From positions 1 through 11,366 of the forward strand of contig JAHIOR010000031.1 in assembly GCA_018895125.1 (NCBI GenBank): 11,366 nucleotides of DNA, in the 5' to 3' direction. The position numbers and the translations under genes were made by a program. The notes beneath the pieces were generated by a model. It was not told the DNA's origin. It saw only the letters and a program-made list of their open reading frames with translations, and made no database searches. Below are positions 6,529-11,366 of this stretch, piece after piece (the stretch's first letter is position 1; each line of letters starts with the position of its first letter). The DNA is from Patescibacteria group bacterium. GTDB taxonomy: Bacteria; Patescibacteriota; Minisyncoccia; Minisyncoccales; GWA2-46-15.

Positions 6529-7761
6529 ATGTCTAAAAAAACTTTAGTTGTCATTGCTCTTTTAGTTAGCCAACTAGCAATCTATTTTGGAGCGTCTGTG
6601 GTCCAGGCCGCGACTTTAAACGTTGATTTTTCCGCCAGCCCTTCTTCAGGGCCGGCGCCTTTAAACAACGTTAGTTTGACAGCCGTGGTTTCAGGCACCG
6701 CGACTGGTTTGATAAACTATAAGTTTGACTGCACTAATGACGGCACCTGGGACCTTGTTGTTAACAACAGCGTTTCAACTACTTATACTGCCAGCAATCT
6801 TTGCAATTATTCGTCTGCCGGAACTTATACTGCAAAAGTAAGGGTTGAAAGGGGCGTTCTTTCTTTTGAAGGAACAACGGCAATTTTTGTGACCTCCGGC
6901 CCTGATCTTTCCGTTGTTTTGTCAGCTAATCCCTCGTCCGGTCCGGTTCCTTTAAACGGCGTTGATCTGACCGCAGCAGTATCTGGTTCGGCTACCGGCA
7001 ATATCACTTACAAGTTTGACTGCACTTCTGACGGCGGTTGGGAATCCACCATAACGACTGCTACTAATCCTTATACAGCAGTTGATTTATGCAATTATGC
7101 CACTCAGGGAAATTATACCGCCACGGTTCAGGTTCAGCGGGGAGGCTTGTCTTTTCAGGGGACAACCGCGATAGTTGTCCAGTTACCTTTGACTTTGGGA
7201 TTAAGCATTACTGCTGCTCCGTCTTCGGGCCGGGCGCCCGTCAATGGCGTTGATTTGAGCGCTACTGTTTCCGGGACCACGACCGGAAATATTACCTACC
7301 GTTTTGACTGCACCAATGACGGCGTTTGGGATGCCACCCAAACTACCAGCCAGACAACTTATACCGCTATTGATCTTTGCAATTACACCTCGCCCGGGGT
7401 TTACGGAGTCAAAGTAAAAGCGGAAAGGAGCGGATCGGAAATTCAGGGCCTGATTAATATTGTTGTTGGCGATACCGCTACTTTGGCAGTTAATTTTTCC
7501 GCCACGCCTTATACTGGTTCGGCCCCGCTTTCCGGAGTTGATTTAATTGCCAGTGTTTCCGGAACGGCAACAGGGAATATTACTTACAAATTTGACTGCA
7601 CTTCAGACGGCTCCTGGGATTTGACCCAGCTGACTTCCCAGACAAGCTATACCGCGGTTGATCTTTGCAGTTATTCTAGCCCAGGCACCTATACGTCAAA
7701 AGCGCGGATAGAAAGAGGCGGGATTACGGTTGAGGGAACAGCCTCGGTCTTGGTTTTTTAA
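6529..7761 (+). CDS. Secreted protein of four PKD-like domains with paired cysteines
   Basis: The 410-residue product has a signal peptide (MSKKTLVVIALLV...VQA, cleavage near A27/A28) followed by four homologous domains beginning near residues 29, 126, 221 and 318, each about 96 residues. Every domain has the same plan: PSSGPAPLNGVDL-type start, ATG.ITYKFDCTSDG.WD, then (D)LCNY..PGTYTAKV..ER. This resembles PKD domains (Ig-like beta-sandwich; YxWDFGDG and PGTYT motifs), with two Cys per domain (first domain C68 and C92) likely to form a disulfide across the sandwich. The chain ends right after domain four with no membrane anchor or LPxTG, so it should be released or held by partners. It lacks a ribosome binding site. 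PKD domains usually mediate adhesion or protein contacts; the partner is unknown. Confidence 0.82.
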   Translation: MSKKTLVVIALLVSQLAIYFGASVVQAATLNVDFSASPSSGPAPLNNVSLTAVVSGTATGLINYKFDCTNDGTWDLVVNNSVSTTYTASNLCNYSSAGTYTAKVRVERGVLSFEGTTAIFVTSGPDLSVVLSANPSSGPVPLNGVDLTAAVSGSATGNITYKFDCTSDGGWESTITTATNPYTAVDLCNYATQGNYTATVQVQRGGLSFQGTTAIVVQLPLTLGLSITAAPSSGRAPVNGVDLSATVSGTTTGNITYRFDCTNDGVWDATQTTSQTTYTAIDLCNYTSPGVYGVKVKAERSGSEIQGLINIVVGDTATLAVNFSATPYTGSAPLSGVDLIASVSGTATGNITYKFDCTSDGSWDLTQLTSQTSYTAVDLCSYSSPGTYTSKARIERGGITVEGTASVLVF

Positions 7762-7781
7762 AAACCTAAAACATAAACCAC

Positions 7782-9407
7782 ATGAAAAAAACAATAATTC
7801 TTTTAGCAATTTTTTTGGGCGGAGTTCTGCCTTTTGGGGTTCTGGCCGCCAGTCTAAACGTTGAGTTGTCAGCCGCTCCTTCTTCAGGGCCGGCGCCTTT
7901 GAACGGGGTTGATTTAACCGCGGTGGTTTCCGGTATGGCCACGGGAAATATTATTTACCGTTTTGATTGTTTGAACGATGGCGGCTGGGAAAAGATTGAA
8001 ACAACTGCCAATACCACTTATACGGCAGTGGATCTTTGCAATTATCCTAATTCCGGCAGTTATTTAGCCAAGGTGTCAGTGGAAAGACAGGGGCTGGTGT
8101 TTGACGGCACGATTGCCATTCTCGTTCAAGGCAATCCTAATTTATCCGTGATTTTATCAGCTTCTCCTTCATCCGGTCTGGCGCCTTTAAACGGGGTTGA
8201 TTTAATTGCCCAAGTTTCTGGTTCGGCTGCCGGCGATGTTACTTATAAGTTTGACTGCACTTCGGACAGTGTCTGGGATAGAATTACGACTACTTCCAGC
8301 ACCACTTATACTGCAATAGATCTTTGTAATTATTCCAACCCCGGCACTTATACCGCTACGGTCCAGGCTGAAAGAGGAGGATTATCTTTTCAGGGGACAA
8401 CCGGAATTGCCGCGCAGCAACAACAGCAAGCACAGACTCTTTATGCCAGCCTTGAAGCTATTCCAAATTCAGGAAATGCTCCTTTAAACGGCGTTGATTT
8501 AAGGGCAACAGCAACAGGAACTGCTACTGGCCTTATCACCTATAGGTTTGATTGCACTTCAGACGGTATTTGGGATCAGACCTTTGGTTCAATATCTGAG
8601 AATCCAAAAACAGCAATTGACGCTTGTAATTATCAGAATGTTGGCACTTATATTGCCAAGGTCAGGATAGAAAGAGGAACAGCTTCAGCTGCTGAGGCCA
8701 CAGCTACTGTTGTGGTTGGTTTATCTGGAACTCAAGATTTGAGCGTTAATAAACTTGGCCGGAATTTGAGCGATAATACTGCTTATGGAGAAACTACTAT
8801 TTCTGATCCCGGAGAAGTGATTGAATTTAATATTTTCATTACTGCCACTGGAAATAGTATTCTCAATGACATTATTGTGAAAGATACTCTGCCAGCCAAT
8901 ATGAGTTATTATGGCAGTTTTAAAGTAGACAATGTTTTGGTTGGAGGCGATATTTTAGCCGGTTTAAACATTGGCACTCTTAATCCGCAACAGACAAAAA
9001 CAATAACCTTTCAGGCAGTTGTAGCTCAGGCAACAAACTTTGCTTTTGGTACTACTAACTTGATTAATACGGTTTTAGTCTATAACACTAGTATTTCCAG
9101 AACTGATACAGCTTCTGTTAATGTGGTCAGGACCCAAGTTTTAGGTGTGACTGATGTGCCGACCGGAGTTCTAGATTCAGCCAAAATTGCTATGATTGTT
9201 TCAATAACGGCTACAATCCTGTTGACATACTTCATGTTATTGAGATTTTATGTCAGCAAGAAAGCCTATACCCTTGGAGTTAATGAGGTTGTTTCTTCTG
9301 CTAAAGAAAAAATAACTAATTTATTACCCAAAGAGCCTTCTGAAAAAGCTGAACAAAGGCTGAATAAGATTATTGAAGAAATTAGAAATAGAGAAAAGAA
9401 TACTTAA
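7782..9407 (+). CDS. Surface protein: three PKD-like domains, DUF11-like domain, membrane anchor and cytoplasmic tail
   Basis: The 541-residue product has a signal peptide (1-23, MKKTIILLAIFLGG...VLAA) and three PKD-like domains near 24-115, 119-211 and 219-313, each with the paired cysteines (C63/C86, C159/C182, C258/C282). A Gln-rich joint (212-216) precedes domain three. Residues about 318-450 fit a DUF11-type repeat domain: PGEVIEFNI, VKDTLPANMSYY, NIGTLNPQQT. A hydrophobic helix spans about 466-489, followed by a tail of some 50 mostly charged residues, perhaps coiled-coil. VLGVTDVPTG (453-462) just before the helix recalls the VLG...LPxTG sorting region of CPR surface proteins but lacks the Leu, and the long tail is unlike a sorting signal. 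It starts 20 bases after the four-repeat gene with no ribosome binding site and ends before a strong terminator. Confidence 0.82.
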   Translation: MKKTIILLAIFLGGVLPFGVLAASLNVELSAAPSSGPAPLNGVDLTAVVSGMATGNIIYRFDCLNDGGWEKIETTANTTYTAVDLCNYPNSGSYLAKVSVERQGLVFDGTIAILVQGNPNLSVILSASPSSGLAPLNGVDLIAQVSGSAAGDVTYKFDCTSDSVWDRITTTSSTTYTAIDLCNYSNPGTYTATVQAERGGLSFQGTTGIAAQQQQQAQTLYASLEAIPNSGNAPLNGVDLRATATGTATGLITYRFDCTSDGIWDQTFGSISENPKTAIDACNYQNVGTYIAKVRIERGTASAAEATATVVVGLSGTQDLSVNKLGRNLSDNTAYGETTISDPGEVIEFNIFITATGNSILNDIIVKDTLPANMSYYGSFKVDNVLVGGDILAGLNIGTLNPQQTKTITFQAVVAQATNFAFGTTNLINTVLVYNTSISRTDTASVNVVRTQVLGVTDVPTGVLDSAKIAMIVSITATILLTYFMLLRFYVSKKAYTLGVNEVVSSAKEKITNLLPKEPSEKAEQRLNKIIEEIRNREKNT

Positions 9408-9422
9408 AGCCAAGCTTTAAGA

Positions 9423-9444
9423 ATTTATTGGACATGCGATGTCC
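9423..9444. repeat. Palindromic 22-bp direct repeat, copy 1
   Basis: ATTTATT followed by GGACATGCGATGTCC. Copy 2 at 9843-9864 is identical over all 22 bases. In this copy the inverted arms extend to TTGGACAT-GCG-ATGTCCAA (8 bp arms). It lies 15 bases after the stop of the surface protein and before the terminator. It could be an operator, a recombination site or a small repeat family. Confidence 0.85.
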
Positions 9445-9457
9445 AACCGACAGATAG

Positions 9458-9499
9458 AAAGCAAAAGTCCCGCTAAAAGCGGGATTTTTGCTTTATTTT
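9458..9499 (+). terminator. Strong intrinsic terminator after the PKD gene cluster
   Basis: The core TCCCGCT (9468-9474), loop AAA, AGCGGGA (9478-9484) is followed by TTTTT (9485-9489). The stem can extend outward with the A-rich bases 9458-9467 against 9485-9494, giving 17 pairs with one G-U, and TTATTTT follows. It should stop transcription from the PKD gene cluster. Confidence 0.92.
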
Positions 9500-9538
9500 G
9501 GAAAACCGCCATATGTGTGTGCACATTACCACAAGCTC

Positions 9539-9567
9539 TTGACAAAATCTAAGATAGGGTGTATAAT
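9539..9567 (+). promoter_or_regulatory. Perfect consensus promoter with no protein gene behind it
   Basis: TTGACA (9539-9544) and TATAAT (9562-9567) are both exact consensus with a 17-base spacer, the best promoter in the window. The start should be near A9574. Upstream at 9518-9525 is a short palindrome TGTGCACA that could be an operator. What follows is a series of hairpins rather than a protein gene. Confidence 0.88.
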
Positions 9568-9775
9568 ATAAGTATTCAAAATTGAATAAGCAGGATTTGT
9601 TTTTTAAAGAGAGGAATGGGGGAGATATCTAATGATTTTTCTTTCCCATTCCTCTCTTTGAAAACGCATGGGCCCGATGTGAGGGAACAGACTTTCGGCG
9701 AAAGCTGGAGTTGCGTCGAGGAACACCATATCCTTGACTCGGGGTTCGAATCCCCAAAGGGCTCACCAAAAATTA

Positions 9776-9811
9776 CGGGCGCCGCAGAAAGAAAAACTTT
9801 TGCGGCGCCCG
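9776..9811. other. GC-rich perfect hairpin downstream of the tRNA-like element
   Basis: CGGGCGCCGCA (9776-9786) pairs perfectly with TGCGGCGCCCG (9801-9811); AAAG/CTTT (9788-9791 with 9797-9800) extends it past one bulged G, around an AAAAA loop. No T-run follows on the + strand, so it is not a normal terminator in that direction. It starts eight bases after the CCA of the tRNA-like element and may protect or define an RNA 3' end. Confidence 0.7.
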
Positions 9812-9842
9812 ATAACATATTTGTAATGAGTTCTTTGAGAAT

Positions 9843-9864
9843 ATTTATTGGACATGCGATGTCC
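9843..9864. repeat. Palindromic 22-bp direct repeat, copy 2
   Basis: Identical to 9423-9444. Here the perfect inverted arms are the six bases GGACAT and ATGTCC around GCG. The two copies are 420 bp apart and bracket the terminator, the consensus promoter and the tRNA-like core. Confidence 0.85.
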
Positions 9865-9977
9865 GATAATTTTTCAACAGAAAAAATATCTTGAGAGCGG
9901 CTCCGGCTCGTCCTTAGTCAATTACCGCAATTTTTCTCCTGCGGTGATGGTATTCCCCGGATAGCTGTTCAATAGAG

Positions 9978-10001
9978 AGCCATTTATCTGGCTGTTTTTT
10001 T
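9978..10001 (+). terminator. Intrinsic terminator upstream of trxB
   Basis: AGCCA (9978-9982) pairs with TGGCT (9989-9993) around a six-base loop, followed by G and seven T residues (9995-10001). The stem is short but the T-run is good. It is the likely end of the transcript from the 9539 promoter. Confidence 0.65.
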
Positions 10002-10013
10002 ATTTCAATTTTA

Positions 10014-10042
10014 TTGCTTAAAATCGCTTTTTTATGTATAAT
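10014..10042 (+). promoter_or_regulatory. Promoter giving an apparently leaderless trxB mRNA
   Basis: TTGCTT (10014-10019), a 17-base spacer, and a perfect TATAAT (10037-10042). Transcription should start at about 10048-10050, exactly at the second of two adjacent ATG codons, so the mRNA would have no 5' leader. Confidence 0.72.
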
Positions 10043-10047
10043 ATATG

Positions 10048-10968
10048 ATGATTTACGATTTGATTATTATTGGCGGCGGGCCGGCAGGAATTACCGCTGG
10101 CATTTACGGGGCCAGAAAAGCTCTGAAAATTTTGTTACTCACCAAAGATTTTGTTGGTCAGATCGGTAAAGTTGGCTTAATAGAAAACTATCCGGGTTTT
10201 GTTGAGGTTAATGGCATGAGTTTAATGAAAAGTTTCAAAGATCATTTACAGAAATTCGACCTCGAAATTAAGGAGGGAGATGAGGTTCGTTCTCTCTCTA
10301 AGAAAGAAAACATTTTCACTATTGAAACTGTAAAAAAACAGCTTTTTCAGAGTAAAGCAGTTATTATTGCCACGGGCCGGAATCCCAGACCATTAAAAGT
10401 GCCTGGGGAAATAGAATTGAGAAACAAAGGAGTATCATATTGTTCTATTTGTGACGCCCCTCTTTTTAGGGGGCGGGACGTGGCTGTGATTGGCGGAGGA
10501 AACTCTGGTTTTGGAGCTGCTCTTGATTCGATTCCTTATGCAAACAAAATTTATATTCTTGAGATTTCTTCCAAGCCTTTAGCTGATGAAATTGAACAGG
10601 AAAAAGCCAACCGTTCCGAGAAAATAGAAGTAATTTTAAGAGCCAAAACCCTAGAAATCAAAGGAAAAGACAAAATTGAAATGCTTGTTTACCAGGATTT
10701 AGAATCTGGCCAAAAGAAAGAATTAGCGGTTCAGGGAGTTTTTATCCAAGTTGGCTATTTGCCAGCAGCAGATTTTTTAAAGGATTTGGTTGACTTGACT
10801 GAAATGGGAGAAGTTATTGTTGATCCCTTAACCGGAGCAACTAAAACTTTGGGCTTGTATGCAGCCGGAGACGTGACTGATGTAAAATACAAACAAATAG
10901 TTGTTGCGGCCGGGGAGGGGACTAAAGCGCTTTTGTCAGCTTATTCTTTTTTGCAAAACCAGTCATGA
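10048..10968 (+). CDS. trxB: Thioredoxin-reductase-like flavoprotein, AhpF-type NADH domain
   Basis: FAD- and NAD(P)H-dependent disulfide reductase, expected to pass electrons from the nicotinamide through FAD to a CxxC and on to a thioredoxin or similar partner in the cytoplasm. Numbering from the ATG at 10045: FAD-binding GGGPAGITAG (10-19), GQIGKVGLIENYPG (38-51), IIATG (107-111), redox pair C133/C136 in CSICDAP, nicotinamide site GGGNSG (150-155), and the C-terminal FAD motif AAGDV..V.YKQIVVAAGEG. The usual HRR motif that binds the NADPH phosphate is missing; instead the strand ends in ILE (171-173), as in AhpF, which uses NADH. The N-terminal domains of AhpF are absent. I chose the ATG at 10048 because the promoter places the transcript start there. 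The stop overlaps the enolase start as ATGA. Confidence 0.88.
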   Translation: MIYDLIIIGGGPAGITAGIYGARKALKILLLTKDFVGQIGKVGLIENYPGFVEVNGMSLMKSFKDHLQKFDLEIKEGDEVRSLSKKENIFTIETVKKQLFQSKAVIIATGRNPRPLKVPGEIELRNKGVSYCSICDAPLFRGRDVAVIGGGNSGFGAALDSIPYANKIYILEISSKPLADEIEQEKANRSEKIEVILRAKTLEIKGKDKIEMLVYQDLESGQKKELAVQGVFIQVGYLPAADFLKDLVDLTEMGEVIVDPLTGATKTLGLYAAGDVTDVKYKQIVVAAGEGTKALLSAYSFLQNQS

Positions 10969-11366
10969 AATTAGTAATTAAATCAATTAAGGCTAGAAAG
11001 ATCTTGGATTCCCGGGCCAAACCAACAGTTGAAGTTGAGCTAGTTACTATTAAAGAAAAGATTTTAGCTTCAATTCCGAGCGGAACTTCAATAGGAAAAT
11101 ATGAAGCTAAGAATTTACCAACCGATAAGGCGGTGGCAATTATTAACAAATTAGCAAAGAGTATTTTAAACAAAGATTTCAAGTCGCAATCAGATTTTGA
11201 CAAATATTTAAGATTAAAATCTAAGTTTGCCAACGTTACTTTACCCCTATCAATTGCTTTTTGCCGGGCTTTTAAAACTTTGCCCAAGTCAAAGAAACTG
11301 CCTCAATTAATGGTTTTAGGATTTGAAGGCGGAGTTCATTCTGATTCCTCTTTAAAAATACAGGAA
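10965..11366 (+). CDS. eno: Enolase, divergent, N-terminal part
   Basis: The frame opens at the ATG overlapping the trxB stop by 4 bp and stays open to the window end: 134 residues of a protein normally near 420. Enolase converts 2-phosphoglycerate to phosphoenolpyruvate in glycolysis. Visible family motifs: KSIKARKILDSRAKPTVEVE (7-26; usually ILDSRGNPTVEV), IPSGTSIGKYEA (37-48; usually VPSGASTGxxEA, the mobile substrate loop) and NVTLPLSIAFCRA (90-102; usually GANAxLxxSxAxxxA). Gly-Asn to Ala-Lys in the first motif and a shortened middle region mark it as divergent. The catalytic residues of the C-terminal barrel are outside the window, so activity cannot be judged. No ribosome binding site; translation is probably coupled to trxB. 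Confidence 0.75.
   Translation, partial: MKLVIKSIKARKILDSRAKPTVEVELVTIKEKILASIPSGTSIGKYEAKNLPTDKAVAIINKLAKSILNKDFKSQSDFDKYLRLKSKFANVTLPLSIAFCRAFKTLPKSKKLPQLMVLGFEGGVHSDSSLKIQE

Larger units (their letters stand above)
9574..10001 (+). ncRNA. Unidentified structured RNA with tRNA-like domain
   Basis: From the predicted start to the T-run at 10001 the transcript would be about 428 nt; a shorter RNA ending near 9768 or 9811 is also possible. Helices in order: ATTCAA/TTGAAT (9574-9587); a perfect 15-bp stem (9606-9620 with 9645-9659) extendable by five more pairs, two of them G-U; a cloverleaf-like element 9670-9768; a GC-rich 11-bp hairpin (9776-9811); ACCGCA/TGCGGT (9924-9945). In the cloverleaf GGGCCC (9670) pairs with GGGCTC (9759), enclosing CTTTC/GAAAG (9692-9704), GTCGAGGA/TCCTTGAC (9715-9738) and a T-arm GGGG-TTCGAAT-CCCC (9741-9755), then CACCA. 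No standard D-arm or anticodon loop fits, no tmRNA tag frame is seen, and I recognise no RNase P or SRP RNA signature. The second copy of the 22-bp palindrome lies at 9843. Confidence 0.5.

Noticed and set aside
9670..9768. Ordinary tRNA (class II, about 99 nt) or selenocysteine tRNA
   Set aside because: The T-arm and CCA fit, but there is no U8, no D-arm, and no seven-base anticodon loop; the seventh acceptor pair is G-A.
9616..9894. A 92-codon ORF across the structured region, and an overlapping minus-strand one
   Set aside because: Both run through perfect hairpins and the tRNA-like T-arm, with no ribosome binding site or recognisable protein features.
9574..10001. tmRNA, RNase P RNA or SRP RNA
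   Set aside because: No tag reading frame ending in Ala-Ala-stop, no GGTTCGAC-type tmRNA 5' end, and none of the signatures I know for RNase P or SRP RNA could be found. A covariance search could overturn this.
10922..11287. Minus-strand ORF of 121 codons
   Set aside because: It is antisense to the end of trxB and to the enolase start, whose motifs are clear on the + strand.

Overview
The window looks like a piece of a compact, AT-rich bacterial genome, most likely a Patescibacteria/CPR (candidate phyla radiation) member. That placement is inferred from genes packed on one strand, almost no Shine-Dalgarno sequences, near-leaderless promoters, a divergent FtsZ and enolase, and a sortase plus CAP plus PKD-repeat surface cassette. 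TGA is used as a stop (ftsZ, trxB), so the genetic code appears standard. Every credible gene is on the + strand.

1-3821: the end of a polyprenyl-phosphate-type family 2 glycosyltransferase, then ftsZ, a block of 54-bp tandem repeats that supplies the last ten codons of ftsZ, then galU and a stand-alone nnrD, closed by an intrinsic terminator. These serve envelope sugar metabolism, division and NAD(P)H repair.

3828-5536: a near-consensus promoter drives a membrane CAP-domain protein followed one base later by a sortase. 5537-9499: three consecutive secreted or membrane proteins share one PKD-like domain carrying a conserved cysteine pair. There is one copy in the first protein, four in the second, and three plus a DUF11-like domain and a membrane anchor in the third. 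The first of these (5668-6414) stands apart: it is much richer in G+C, has a perfect Shine-Dalgarno and a Thr/Pro stalk, and is followed by a leader with two mutually exclusive hairpins and a five-codon minicistron. It looks transferred.

9500-10044 has no convincing protein gene. It has a perfect sigma70-type promoter, a string of strong hairpins, a cloverleaf-like element with an exact tRNA T-arm and a CCA end, and a terminator. I interpret this as an unidentified structured non-coding RNA. A palindromic 22-bp sequence occurs on both sides of its core.

10014-11366: an apparently leaderless trxB-like gene, closest in motifs to the NADH-dependent C-terminal half of AhpF, overlaps by 4 bp the start of a divergent enolase that runs off the window.
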